In this document: positions 35,101 to 47,270 of the stretch, one piece after another
Layout: each line of letters begins with the position of its first letter
Position numbering within the stretch: position 1 is the first letter of the stretch
Assembly: GCA_018894105.1 (NCBI GenBank)
Contig: CM032121.1
Coordinates: 31,844,230 to 31,908,229 of the forward strand
Origin: Jacaranda mimosifolia
Lineage: Eukaryota > Streptophyta > Magnoliopsida > Lamiales > Bignoniaceae
Direction of reading: 5' to 3'
Length of the DNA: 64,000 nucleotides
The notes under the pieces: model-generated
Told to the model about the DNA's origin: nothing
The model's input: only the letters and a program-made list of their open reading frames with translations
Databases searched by the model: none
Program-made: the position numbers and the translations under genes

Positions 35101-37141
35101 AGCTAAGAATTTAACTAAGCCTCATAAACCAATAGGAACTAAGCAAGTGAATTCAATACCTACTTTCTTTCTCTCTAGAGTGTCAGTGAACTCCGCACTA
35201 TTAAGTCCTGAGTGCATCTAATATCTCTATAAGTTGTTAACTGAGGAATGGAAGATCTTCCTTTCACCTTTTCATGGATGATTAATTCACTCAACCACCA
35301 AGAGTGCAATAATATGAAACATGGTGTAACTAGACCTCAAAATATCAATAGCCACATATGAAAGAACATCTGTCCCCTTCAATTGACATGAAGGCACAAA
35401 TGACTCATAAGTTAGGACATCCTGTTAAGCCACGGTTCTTTAGAATATTTTGTGAATAACTTCGATGCTCAGGTCAATCACCAAATTTTTACTCACAGAT
35501 AAGCCATACAAAAGTTGGAAATCATGCTTGTATACAAGAAATGCCCTAAGAACGCTCTTCAACCAATGAGGCAAGAGATATCAAACTTAGTTTGATGTAT
35601 TTCAACTGCTACAAAATCCATCTGTGACTCATCTATGTTAGATTTAGATACTTATCTAATTATTCCCATTTGAGCATAATCAAAGGGAAGTTCATGATCT
35701 CAGCCATTTTCTACTACGATGGAATTTTCTTGTCTTTCCCTTTTCTCGCGACCTTGTCTATGGAAGTACGGGTTTGCAATGCTTGCAGTATTCAACAGCA
35801 TATCAATAACAAATAGCATCAACTAATAACCAATAGCCTTATAGCCTTCGATCAATCATTTATCAGGTTGCAGCACACATATTAAGACCCTATTCTTCTA
35901 TGACACCAAAGAAGGAGAAATCACACATGGCATCAGAGAAGTAATGCATTTTAAGCTTATGTGTAACTATTCCTTCTTCCCCCTAACCTAACAGGCACAA
36001 GCTTGGCATTTTGACAGTAAGAAGCCTGAAATCAAGCTTCTTTTCTCCTTCCTTTCTTTTGTTGGCTTGATTCCAGAAGTACTAAAATGAGGAGAAATGA
36101 GAATGAACAGGACTATTCCTAAAAAGAGAGAATTTGTCTGTTCTGATCGTTGTAAAGATTGGATGATTCTTTCAAAGAACTGCAAGGGAAATGGAATTCC
36201 CGGATGGGGACCCAAAAAGAAAATCACTTTTGTCCAACTACCACAAAGCTTATTACTCCAATCATGCACTTAAGGATGGATAAGTTAAAACTCCAGAAAA
36301 GTGCCTTGGGACATATGAAATAAACCACTGACCTCCAGTGCTCCTTGATCCTTTCCATACACTCTTCTTTAGTTCCTGATAATCTCAAGCCGTGCCTTCG
36401 AAGATATGCTTTACATTCAACCAATTTTAGTTCTCCGAGATCGCTCCCCCCTGCAGCGCACATACAAAAAAGCCAATAGCCCGCAATTGTATATACTTAA
36501 ATCTGAGAAATTCCACCTCCACATCAATTTATAATTTTATATATAACAATAGAATTTATTTATTCCAGAAAAGAAACAAAATTTTGTTTATACAACAATG
36601 AATCAGCTTCCCAACTATCCTAATGAATTAGAAAGATTCCCAGACCTCGCATAAATTGAATAACTTTGTTCCACATGGACTCTTCATCATCTTCATCAAC
36701 ATAATCATAGTCATGTTCTTCATCTTCATTGCCCTGGGCCTCATCCTCTTCGTCATCCTCTGAATCATCCCAGTCACTGTCATTATCGTCCTCTTCCTCC
36801 TCATCCTCGTCATCATCAAAATCATCATTATCGTCATCATCATCATCAATATTATCGTCATCATCACTGACGCAGGAAGAAAGAAACCCCCAAAAAGAAA
36901 ATCAAGATCATAAAACTTAATACAAAAGGATAATGCATGTATCTCATTGCACATTCATTCATACACTATACATAAAAGCGCTTATCATCTATATCAAAAC
37001 GGTCGAGTTCCAAATATACCAAGAAGTGGAAGAACTGATCTCCTCGACAGCGTCGTCATCACTCTCCGACGGAGATGATTCTGATTCCTCGGAAGATGAG
37101 ATTTCGATGAAATTTCTTTTCGTGGATTTTTTGTTAGCCAT
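32162..37141 (-). CDS. SAP-domain acidic nuclear protein, zinc finger CCCH domain-containing protein 62-like (nine exons)
   Basis: Exons (minus): 37141-37020, 36866-36646, 36450-36333, 33697-33636, 33543-33492, 33401-33296, 33146-33048, 32961-32829, 32742-32162. All phases agree: 498 codons with stop, 497 residues. The N-terminus is Ser/Glu-rich (SSSEESESS). Exon 2 is an extreme Asp/Glu run of about 70 residues ending ESMWNKVIQFMR. A SAP DNA-binding domain follows (about 118-153; LKLVECKAYLRRHGL, GTKEEC). Then comes the conserved core TGDVCKGDVVLFKQKVY, RTVAGRVIKESYGAARQQ and HTFTVEVLWSIG (about 174-260). That core is what I remember of plant CCCH-62-like proteins. No C-x7/8-C-x5-C-x3-H finger is visible in these exons. 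A basic, His-rich tail ends the protein. A nuclear chromatin or RNA role is inferred, not shown. Intron 3 is 2.6 kb and holds a MITE. The last junction (32829/32742) is the least certain; without it the frame stops shortly after. Confidence 0.75.
33698..36332. other. Large intron 3 of the SAP-domain gene
   Basis: This stretch interrupts the gene between the SAP exon and the next. It contains a Tourist-like MITE (34145-34491). A plus frame at 34743-34994 with YYFEEDDIIISTNQLDL faintly recalls a copia reverse-transcriptase YVDDII motif, but the match is too weak to call. Otherwise it holds unrecognised intron DNA. Confidence 0.55.
34145..34491. mobile_element. Tourist-like MITE within the intron
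   Basis: Ends CACTCTATTTGGTTTCATTT and (reverse complement) GGGCGCATTTGGTTATG are imperfect inverted repeats. It sits at TAA on the left and TAG on the right, near the 3-bp TWA duplication of PIF/Harbinger MITEs. The interior (AATGCATTTTCCAATAACCT, then TATATATCTTCTCC) matches the reverse complement of the MITE at 59353-59653, so the two are one family. Confidence 0.65.
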
Positions 37142-37409
37142 TTGAAATTCGAAAGAAAATTTCGCAAACGAAAGACGATCACTTTGATGATGTGTTAAGG
37201 CAGCAAACGGCAAATCGGCATTCACACAGAATGGGCCATTGAATTATGCACTTATTCCTTCGTTCTTTGTCCTGGGATTCTCGGAGATTTTAGACACCAG
37301 GCATTTACTGTGCGGAAAATTGAAGATGAAAAAAGAATTTGCAGATTTGTTATTAATTTTGGAGTTTGAATTTTAATAAATTCTTAAAGTATTAAATAAA
37401 ATATTACGG
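37142..37409. other. 5' flank of the SAP-domain gene
   Basis: Upstream region on the minus strand. No clear TATA box is seen. The sequence turns AT-rich and repeat-like within about 250 bases of the start codon. Confidence 0.4.
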
Positions 37410-39085
37410 CTCATTTCTTTTGTGTTTTGGATGCTTTCTAAAAAATATTTTGGGAGAATGATCGAAGAATATACCAAATGTTTTTTTATGTTTTGAAAAA
37501 AAATGAAAAAATGAATTGAGAATGAGTTATTTATTTATTAAAAAATATGAAAAATAAATTGAGAATGAGTTGTTTGTTTTTTGTATTTTGAAGGGAGGCA
37601 AATTTTACTGTAAACGTCAAATCAATTAATTTTTTATTGAGTTAATCAAGGTGATTTTTTAGGTAATCTATATATATGTATATTTGTAGTTGGATGATGT
37701 GTTTGTTTATATATGTGAGTAATGATTGATATATAGTTATAATAAAATTATGTGTAATTAATTTAATTGGTGATTTATTTTAAATTTATATTTTTATAAA
37801 TTTAACATAGTAAATGATGTATTATTTGGAAGAAAATATTTAGTAATAAATATTAATTATTTAAGAAATCATAATTATATCTTAATTATAATTGTTAAGA
37901 AAATATTTAGTATTAAATTAATTGTTAACAATAATTTGTTAACAACTTACATCATAATTGTTAATATCGACTTATATAAAAAAATTAATTATTGTACATT
38001 AATTATAAACTAATTATTGTTTATTAAATAAAATACAATTTTTTAACTATTTATTATTTATGTACAAATAAACTTAGTTATTTGATTTAAATAAAATAAT
38101 TTATTTAATAATTTTTTTATATATAATACTTAATAACAATTCATCAAATTAAATAAATAAATAATTTTATATTATATGAAAACCACCTTAAATTATTTAT
38201 TAAATAAATAAACATAATATTTAATTATATATAAAATATGAAACATAATTAATATATAAATAATAAGTTAATTAAATAATAAATAAATTAATTTCATATC
38301 TTATTTAATTATTTTAACTCATTATTTGATTAATACATTATTTAATAACAATTAAATAATTTTTACTTAAATTTAATTACTTGACAATTACTTTAATTAT
38401 ATTATATTAATTTATTAAACATAATAGATTGTTAAATAAATATCACACTATAATTAAATTTTTTATTATAATTTTAAATAAATATGAAGATTAATATTTA
38501 ATGAAAATTAATTTTTTGAAGAAGATTAATTTATTTATTATATCAAATTAAATCATCTTAAGTTATTTATTAAATGAACTAATGTAATATTTAATTAATA
38601 CATTAAATATTAAATATAACTAATACATTATTTAATTAGTAAGTAATTTAATTAATTAACTTAATTAATTTAATAAGTTATTTAGTAAATAAATTATTTA
38701 GTAATAATATAAATAATATTTAACTAAACTTAATTAATTTTTCGACAATTAGTTTAATTAAATTTGTAACCATGAGTTAGAATTTAATAACTATTAAATT
38801 TTTAATATTTTCATATACATACATATGTGTGTGTGTGTGTGTGTGTGTGAATGTGTGAGTAAAGTAAAAGAATAATAAATAAGTGATGTGAAAGGTAAAG
38901 TGAGAAAATGAGAGAGTAGCTATGATTGTTAGGGTGTAAGGTATTTGAGATTGTTTTAGGAGGAATTTTTTGGGTATAAAAATTTTGTGTTTTGGGAAAA
39001 TGATTGCAGAATGTGTACACTTTTTGAAATTATTTTGGAAGTCGAAAAATATTCTGGAAAAATGCAAAAGAACATAGCCTATATA
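37410..39085. mobile_element. Diverged relative of the foldback element (candidate)
   Basis: The right part, 38810-39080, is colinear with the right arm of the foldback element (about 21590-21860): GT repeat, then AAATGAGA, then TTAGGGTGTA, GTATTTTGGGAAAA-like and GGAAAAATGCAAAAGAACA/ATATAGAAGAACA words. The left part (37411-37470) reads CGGCTCATTTCTTTTGTGTT, which pairs with the reverse complement of the right end. The centre is extremely AT-rich (TTAATTATTTAATT-type). No clear target-site duplication is found. Confidence 0.45.
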
Positions 39086-40538
39086 ATTTTGATAAAATTT
39101 TGAATTTTTAAATTTCTAACTTTTAATTAAATTAAAAAATTATAGATTGTTGGATATTAAATTTGATACTATTTGCTATACTTGAAGATTTCTATATTTT
39201 TAAAATTATTTTCTTGGTTAAAATAAATTATTCTTTATTTATCTCTAATTGATATGATTATATTTTATCAGTAAGTAAATCGGCAATAAGTTTAAAAGAG
39301 TATCTGAAAATATCAAATTTATATATTTGTAACATGTCAAAATAAGAACCATAACATATATATTTGGAATAAATTTCAGTTTAAGAGAGTTAAAAAAGCA
39401 TTATCTCTTTGAAATGTTCTATATATTTATGTCTTTTCGGATTATAATTATTTCTCAGAACATGAGGTATGAATCAAACCCATGTTTGAATTGAGATATT
39501 GATGCAAGCTATTCCCTTTTGAATTAGATAAATTCACATCTAAAAGAGGTTGACAATAGGTTATTTCAAAATTGGCTCTATTTCAAAATTGATTCTTTGT
39601 CCCTTTGTTAGGGATGTTCCAAAAATTTCAGTGATCAAGTAAACATTTCTACGAGCAAATGAACTGTATCGACTTGAAAAATGGAAACATCTGTACAAGT
39701 TATATGTTTCACACCACTTTGTGAAAATTGTTAGGTATAAATATGTTTGTACATTTGACTCGATAAGTGAAATAATCTCCCTCCCATCGAAAGCATGTGT
39801 TTTTCTTTTTTTTTTCTTTTTTGATGCATAAAGAAAATATTTTATTGCGAAAGAACAAGATATCGAGGAATTATTCATATAAAAAAATAATAATTAGTGA
39901 TACAAGCCTTTTGTATGGAAAAGTGGATCTTATATTATAATAGAAATAGAAGTCACGTGGATTATTCAAGGATCGAAGATGATTTGCTTTATAAAAAGAA
40001 GATATCTATGAACTTCTATAAAATATTTTGTACATGTATTTTATGAATGGATCTATTAATAGATGATGGATAGTAATTCAAAAATGATTGTTTCACTTAT
40101 TTTATTTGGGGATTTTTGGGAAAGCTATTATTTGGAATTAGACTAAATACTATATACTTGAATTTATATGTGGTTTTTTGAAATAGAACAAGATTAACAA
40201 TTTTAACTATAAAAGCTATTATTATTAGCATTCCCATTTTTTTTTAAACTTTAACAAAAATTTATATATGAAATTCATAACTTATATAGGATTAACATAT
40301 TAGAATTTGTGATCTATAAAGTGTAATTATTTATTTTGGGTGAATAGACATCAATATAATAAAATAAATCGATATCTGTAAAATTATTATTGTAATTCAT
40401 TAAGAATTTTTAGATTATTAGAGCTAATAAATCTATCAATTTTTTAAGCCATCCGAATCATTATTTGATTTTCTAGAATTCAATTAATATTTTTGTTAAT
40501 CACTTAATTTGGTTAATATCATATTTTCATAGTATAAT
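39086..40538. other. AT-rich intergenic, no gene seen
   Basis: Nothing recognisable on either strand. The 105-codon minus frame at 39878-39561 has no similarity I know. Confidence 0.4.
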
Positions 40539-43500
40539 TGTAACACCCAACACGGGATGACCACTAGCTAAGATGCTACTTAGTTCAGTCTTAATTCTTA
40601 ACCATAAGCAATCAATAGGTCCATAACAAACTTTTCAAACTCATCAGAAATAGCAGCTGATTTCATCTTAACAACTTTAACAAAAGTACAAATTACCTGC
40701 CATGACAGATCCCATCATTCATTGTTCAAATATACTGCAAACATTAAGTGCAAACCTGACATATCATAATATTCCTAAAATATACAAAATGCCTGAGAGT
40801 ACCCATAAGCATATACAAACATTTCTTTATTGCAAAATGTGATTGTCGATCCAAGCTTGAAGTTCTAGTTCCCCACCTCCTCCTGTTTGAGAAAATTAAT
40901 GAAATGGGGGGTGGGGGTGGGGGGGGAGGCGGATATGTCCAATGGACTTAGTGAGGGATATTCATAATAATAAGCAGTAGGAATCTGTCGAGGAAAAATC
41001 AACTCAACAAATCATCAAATAACATACAGTACATGAACGTATCAAGGAATAGACATTAACAAGTCTGGTAAACAAGCATTAATAGTTTCAAGATTTCAAG
41101 TAGGTACTAGCTTCGTATTGTGACTGTCGGCTCGAAAGGCTAGGTATCATCTCAATCGATTCTGCTTTGGAGGGATGGTCCGTCTCAATCGATTATAGTT
41201 TGGGAAGAAATGCAGACGGCTCGTTTGGCTCGGACAACAGTCCAACTTAAACAAAGAAGCTATACCATCTTTATTTCTCCACGAACAGGACACAAACAAT
41301 TAGGGAACGGTCGAAACAAAACAAGCCTGAATATCGTATGTCGTCCAACGAATTAGAACATGACAGGCATATCAGATTCTCCTTATACCAGCCAATTATT
41401 TAGTCAGTTATTGGTCAGTCAGTCAATCGGTTAAGCAATCAATTAGTCAATCAGTTAGTTAGTCGGTCAATTAAGTAATTAGTTAGACAATCAATCAAAT
41501 AATCAATTAGTTAAGCAGTCAGTCAATCGGTCAGACAGTCAATCAGTTAAACATATCGGCACATCCCGAGCATAACCGTTAGGATCCACTTAATGGCTCG
41601 TCCCAAGCTCAATAGTTGGGATCCACATAACGGCTCATCCCAAGCTCAATAGCTAGGATCCATATAATAGAATGGTAACAAATCAAGACAACTAGATAAC
41701 GAGACATTAATAATTAACAAACAAAAATTCTAGGCGCCAGAACAAAGAAAAACGAACTCATAGCAGATTGCAATCAAGAAATGACCCTCATAGGGGTATA
41801 AATGTTAATTAACAAAAAACAAGTAGATTCTGAACAAATTCACAGATTTCAAGAAACACGATTTAGTATGGTATAGAAACAGGAAACCCTCGCAGGGGTT
41901 TCAAAACGAGTATTAGATAAGGTATACAAAACAAGAACCAAAGCGGTAGACCCTCACAGGGTTTTATCCTAATAATAGATAACTGAAAGAAGTGCTAAGT
42001 TGGCAGACCCTCACCTCTATAGTCTCAGAATTACAATCTACAATCAGCACTCTACTGGTCCACAGGACCCACTCCTTTGTCACCTAACCAAAGGAATAAA
42101 TCCACAATAAAAATCTTTATCTAACCTTAACAACGTCCAATAATTACAATTTTACTATTAACAGCCTAAAATCGATAGCTATTCGCTAATATGGCAGTTT
42201 TAGGGTTTGACCAATACTATCAAAAGGACCTAGTCAGTATTAATATAATTAACCTCATATCATCATTCCCAATCAAAATAACAGCTCAATTATATTGTTT
42301 AACCCAATTATTGTTACTTAGGTCTCAAATTTATAAAATTAGGGTTTTATCTTCCAATTACCCAATTAATTCCAGAGTTAACACAAAATAATACAATCCA
42401 AGTTCATTAAGCTTGGCGACTCATGCATGTTTCGAATCTCAGTCCCATATTACCTCAAATAACCCAGTGGTCATTACTTAGGGTCCATTTCATAAAATCA
42501 TAGTTTAATCACTTAAGTAACTCGATTAATCTAAACTTATCATTTAATAATACATAATTCGGGTCCACTATGCTATGTCATAATCCATGCATAGGAATGT
42601 ACATATACCAGATCATATCTCAAATCCTCATTCTTGGCATAATACAAGATCTGGGAAATAATGGTACAATATATGTGTGTGTGTGTGTGTGTGTGTGTAT
42701 ATAAATCTCCAATCCAACTATTTACCTAAGATCCGACTATAGAAGCGCCGAAATTATAAATTAAGAACATCGTCATGATCCCCACGATGAGATAAATATT
42801 CTGTCCTAGCTCCGCCGCCATCGATCGCCACCGTCTACCATCGCCAGAAAAAGCTAAAACCACCACCAACAGAAACCTTTCAACCAAAGCTATCCAAAGC
42901 ACACCTCAATTACATGAATTGCCACCAGAAAAGCCCTTAATCAAAGCTTCAAAGTTTCAGCATCATCGTCTGCCATCGCCAGTAATCGGAACCCAAAGCC
43001 TACCTTACCAAATGCTCCGTTGAGCTGAACCCGTCACAAAACACCCTTGGTTTGCCCCCAGAAGTAACCAAACGTCGTGGCTAAGTTTTAGACCTCCGCG
43101 TCTCCACCATTCATCGGTGTTTTCACGCTGCATGGGGTACTGGCGTGTTCGCCATGTGGAGAGGAAGAAGATGGATGGTGTTGTTTGGTCGTCGGATGTT
43201 TGCTAGTGAAAACTGCTGGGGAGAAGAAGGTTGGTGAAGAAAGTGTTTTGGATAAGAATGTGATGAAATTGCGGTGGAAAATGCAAATGCCATATTTAGA
43301 GGAAACCTTTATAAAAATTCAGATTTGGCCCCCCAAACTTTTGGTCAGTTCAATTACGTCCTCCAAAGTTTCCTCAAAATTCAATTCAGCCCTTCAAAAG
43401 TTTAGTGCCTAACATTGACCAAGAATATATACCATGCAACCCCAAAGCTTTCAAGTTTTAATTCAATTAAGTTTTCTCAAATTTTAGATTTACCCCAAAA

Positions 43501-43622
43501 CTTCCAATTTTTTTTGCAATTAAGTCCTTTTTGTCTATTTTTCAAGCCCTAAAATCCAACCAATCAAAATCTTGATTTCTAAATTCTTATTTTTCAAAAT
43601 ACCGAATTTTAAGGGTGTTAAA
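40539..43622. mobile_element. Probable 3.1-kb solo LTR (Del/Tekay-like gypsy)
   Basis: It begins TGTAACACCC and ends GGGTGTTAAA, the short inverted ends typical of chromovirus LTRs. It is flanked by ATAAT on both sides (40534-40538 and 43623-43627), a plausible 5-bp duplication though AT-rich. It contains no gag or pol, so a solo LTR is likeliest. Inside lie a G-rich tract (about 40904-40928), a degenerate 4-base array (AGTC/AATC words, 41400-41555), a 37-46-base tandem repeat (GGATCCA..CTCGTCCCAAGCTCAATAG, 41580-41660), a GT repeat (42674-42698) and a GC-richer region with CCGCCATCG words (42800-43100). The frame at 43185-43412 is not recognised. Confidence 0.55.
41400..41665. repeat. Tandem repeats inside the solo LTR
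   Basis: 41400-41555 is a degenerate run of CAGTCAATCGGTTA-like words. 41580-41660 has three partial copies of a unit of about 37-46 bases with GGATCCA and CCCAAGCTCAATAG. Confidence 0.75.
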
Positions 43623-44109
43623 ATAATTATCTATATGTTCAATATTTTTAATAAATTTACTTATTTAATTAAATAAATAATGTAATTAAGATGGAATTAT
43701 ATAATTTATTAAGTTATATAATAATAAATAAATTGTTGAATAATAAGGTAATTACTTTTCCATATTAATTATCTATTATAAATATCCACTTGTTTTCACT
43801 TAATTTAGGTTTAAGAATATAACTTCTTGTGTCATCCTATAGTTATCATCAAATTAAAAACTTATAGTTGCAAAAACATATAAATAGAACTATAAACAGA
43901 AAATAGATATATGAACTTTTATGAAACTATTCATGTTGTTTCAATACCTTGTAACACTTGTTCCAATTTGTAGTATATTGAAATATAAACTATGATTACT
44001 TTTTGTTTCAAATAAAAAATAAAAAATGAAAAAGAAAATCATTATATCATCAAAGTACAATTGAAATCAAAAATGAAATTTGCAAATATAGCATACTGAT
44101 ATGATAATA
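43623..44109. other. AT-rich spacer, no gene seen
   Basis: No recognisable gene. It probably runs into the start of the next LTR, whose left end I could not place. Confidence 0.4.
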
Positions 44110-44420
44110 AGAGCCTAAGGATAAAAAAAAAAGAGCTAAAAAATAAGTAAAAAGTCTAATTAAATGAAGAATAATTAAATAAAAAGCCAATGAGCCCAAT
44201 GAATTATGCCTATGAGGATGGCACCCAAACTCAAGTGGACCGAAGCCCACTAAGTACTTAGCCACTATAAATATCAATTTTCAAAATCAAAGCAGACACA
44301 AAAAATCATTTATAGAAAATCTCGTGCTCTAGCTCTAAGCAAGTGCATTTCAAGAGTAGAAGCCCTACCAAACTCTTTGATTTTCGAAAATGACCCCAAC
44401 TTCATTTTCATGCAGTATCA
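44110..44420 (+). mobile_element. 5' LTR (partial) of the second element
   Basis: It aligns with the LTR at 8854-9161: GGCCTAATGG/GAGCCCAATGAATT, GATGGCA, ACTATAAATA (44265-44274), AAATCATTT, and the end GCAGTATCA. The left border is approximate. Confidence 0.5.
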
Positions 44421-44443
44421 TTTAGGCGTTGTCGGTGGCAACT
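44421..44443 (+). other. Degenerate primer-binding site
   Basis: TTTAGGCGTTGTCGGTGGCA directly after the LTR end resembles the TTGGCGCCGT.GGTGGGA type of primer-binding site of many plant gypsy elements. Confidence 0.45.
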
Positions 44444-44992
44444 CTAATCTGAAGCAAGGAACATTGAGGATACAAACGATATCCAGAGCTCAAGATTTCA
44501 ATGCCTAAGTCACACTACGAGGTGAGAATGCAGAGAACAACCCACCTAAACCACAGTCTCATACGACATCGGAGTTAGCACTTGAAGTGCATCTGCCATC
44601 AGAGGAGATGATCATGCAATAGGCTCCACCCCTGAGAACCAGTATTGTAGGTAACTCATGGCACTGTTGGAGAACACATCCGCGCAAGCTACGACAAAAA
44701 TGGTCACATATTATGCTGAGAACACCACACCCCAGTCCTCTCCCCGGAGTAGGGAAACATCTCATCCTCAAAAAAGACAACATGAAGGACGAACCAAGAT
44801 CGGGATATTGTCCCTCCTACACCTCAACAAATGCACGTAAAGTCCTCATTTCGAGCTAACCCATTGCGGCGATTGCTCACTGCAACCAAAATTCAAACTA
44901 ATTTGGTCATACCCTACTCAGAAAGAGTAGAAAGCAAATGCCTTGCATTAGTTGCTACTCTCCATAGACGCACCCGTTTTGCCAGCTAGAGG

Positions 44993-46505
44993 TGAGCAAA
45001 ATTATTCATTAATCGAAAAAATCAATTAATCGATCAAACCAAAACTGAATTCAACAAACTGATTTGTCCAATTGATTTTCAGTTTGGTTAATGGTTAATT
45101 TTTTTTTTATGAGTTTTTAGTTTTTCATTCAATTCAATTATTTTTTACAGAAAATTGATTAAAAATCAATTTAATTGAATTCTTCAAAATAGAAATATTA
45201 TGTACTCTAATTCACCACTAATTTTACTTGGTTTCATGGTATTTGTTGTCGTTCCATACATCTACATTTACGTTAACCTTATGGATTTTATTGGGTAATC
45301 TAGATCAATTATGTACATATAAAGTTTGGCCGCACTTTATAACTCTCTTTTATTCAGGAAAATTTCCATGAATCATTATTTGTAGGGTGAATTATGGCGA
45401 TCACCCTTGAGGCTTGGCATATCTTTGTTAAACCAAAAATATTTAAAATAATTAATATATTTATTCTAATAATAAATCTATCTAAAATAATTAACAAACT
45501 TAATTAATTTTATTAATTAATTCAAAGCATAATAAATAAAAAATTGAAAACAATATTAATTAGGAATGAATAAATAAAAATTAAATACATATTTTAATTA
45601 AAATATTTATTAATTAAAAAATATTTTTTTTAAAAAAGATCAAATCCCACTCCCAGTACCCCCTTTCCCCCCCTCTTTTTTCGCTGCCGACTGCTGCCCA
45701 TGGCAACATACTACCATAGACAACAGAGAGCAATTCGGTCACTTGGCCATGGCCAGGCGGTTGCTGCCTTGCTGTTACTGCCATCACGAGCCACCTAGCC
45801 ATAGCAGCAGCAGCGCTATGGCTAGATCTGGCTGATGGGGGGGTAAGAGGTTGGGGATGGGGGGTGGGGTGGGGTGTGTGTGTGTGTATGTATACATATG
45901 TATATATTATTTAATCCCCATAGTATATTAATATTATTATTTAATCCTTCAATAACTTAAAAATATGACGGTACAGCACTCGAGGATATTTTCCACATGA
46001 AAATAAGGTTAGAATTAGTCAAAAAAGGGGTAATTAATCAGAAAGGTATTTTTGAAATTTCGCCTGGCAAATTTCAAAAACCCTAACGGCAGGTAACAAT
46101 TGGATTAAATTGTTAGACAACGACAAACTTATGGGGATTTTTTATAATTTTGAAAATATGAGGACTGTTTCGTAATTATGCCAAACCTCTGGGGTGGTGG
46201 CCGTAATTCACCTTTATTTGTATTAGAAAAAATATATTGAGGTCATTGCAAAAAATTGTGTGAAAATTTAGTGTGAACCACCGGATTGCTTGGATGGAGT
46301 TGTACTATTATATTTTTTGTTGAATAATAATGTCGAGAAAAAAGTTCAAATGAAAATTGGTTAATTATTCGAATTGAACCGAAATTTTTTGATTAACCGA
46401 AAATTTTAGTGTGTTGAACGGTTATCAATTTTTATATATTTTGGTAAATTAATCGATTAATTTACTAAATCGACTGATGTTTTTCCCTATTTCCACCCAT
46501 CCTAG
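44993..46505. mobile_element. hAT-like non-autonomous element with a nested TIR element
   Basis: The left end CTAGAGGTGAGCAAAATT and the right end (reverse complement CTAGGATGGGTGGAAAT) look like degenerate hAT MITE ends. The sub-ends contain paired ATTAATCGATTAA and TTAATCGA words. It splits the gag sequence of the host element. An 8-bp duplication is not clear. The element at 45385-46213 is inserted in it. Confidence 0.45.
45385..46213. mobile_element. MULE-like TIR element B, 829 bp, 9-bp target duplication
   Basis: Ends GGGTGAATTATGGCGATCAC and (reverse complement) AGGTGAATTACGGCCACCAC continue as matching TIRs through GAGG.TTGGCAT, about 37 bases. TTATTTGTA occurs on both sides (45376-45384 and 46214-46222). 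The centre holds a GC-rich block (45640-45890) with CCATGG and GCCATGGCC words, related to that in element A. No intact protein is encoded; the minus frame at 45802-45614 covers this block but is not recognised. Confidence 0.85.
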
Positions 46506-47120
46506 TGAAGTAGCTCCCTCCAATTTTGAAGGTTGCCAACGTACAAGAGTTTGATGGCATGATGAACCCTTGGAAGCATTAGAATAATTTCCTCGCAAGG
46601 ATAGAGCTCTATGATCGGAGCAACTACCTACTACAAGGTGTTACATACCACCCTCACCAAGTGTGCTATGACGTGGTTCAACTGGATACCAATCGAATCT
46701 ATCACAGGTTGGAAGCAATTGGTGCAATACCTCATCCATAATTTCTCCATCAACCATAAGCACTCCAAGATGGTGGCATACTTGTTTACTGTCAAGCAGA
46801 AGGATAGAGAGTCTCCAGAGGACTATATTAAACATTTTGTCCAAGCAGTGCATGAGATCCTTCACATCAGTCAGGAGTTTTTACCTAGTATCATTCAACA
46901 AAACTTGAGACATAAGAAGTTTTGAAAATCCATAACTGGAAAGCCACTGCCCATGCTTGAAGGACTCCTCATTTGAGTGGAGAAGCACATACGGGTCGAG
47001 GAGGTGATGGCCTCATAAGATGCCAACAATCACAAAGAACGAGATAAGGGAGGTAACACTAGCAAAAAGTCAGGAGATCGCCAGCATAGCCCTCCTTGAG
47101 CATTCTCCAAATACACTATT
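46505..47120 (+). pseudogene. Retrotransposon gag domain remnant
   Basis: About 46515-46600 reads KVANVQEFDGMMNPW with a following NNFLARIELYD, the start of a plant gypsy gag domain. Frame 46611-46925 continues with TTLTKCAMTWFNWIP, LIHNFSINHKHSKM and LFTVKQKDRESPEDYIKHF, the core of the retrotransposon gag family (Pfam PF03732). A further frame gives VEKHIRVEEVMAS and KYTINPL at about 46980-47120. Stops and at least two frameshifts make it non-functional. Confidence 0.75.
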
Positions 47121-47270
47121 AACCCCTTGATGATTTACACTATTTTGATTATGAAAAAATTGCACTCCTAAGATTATGTGCTGAAATTATGCAATTGAAT
47201 TATGAAATATCTTTCCATATTATTTGCTGGAATCTGTCTATGCACTGGAATTTACTTTCCATAATTATAA

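Noticed and set aside
36729..36920. A Ser-rich plus-strand frame
   Set aside because: It is the complement of the Asp/Glu repeat exon of the SAP gene.
41400..41560. A possible CRISPR-like or regularly spaced array
   Set aside because: The units are degenerate 4- to 14-base words without spacers, in a plant genome; it is a simple-sequence array inside an LTR.
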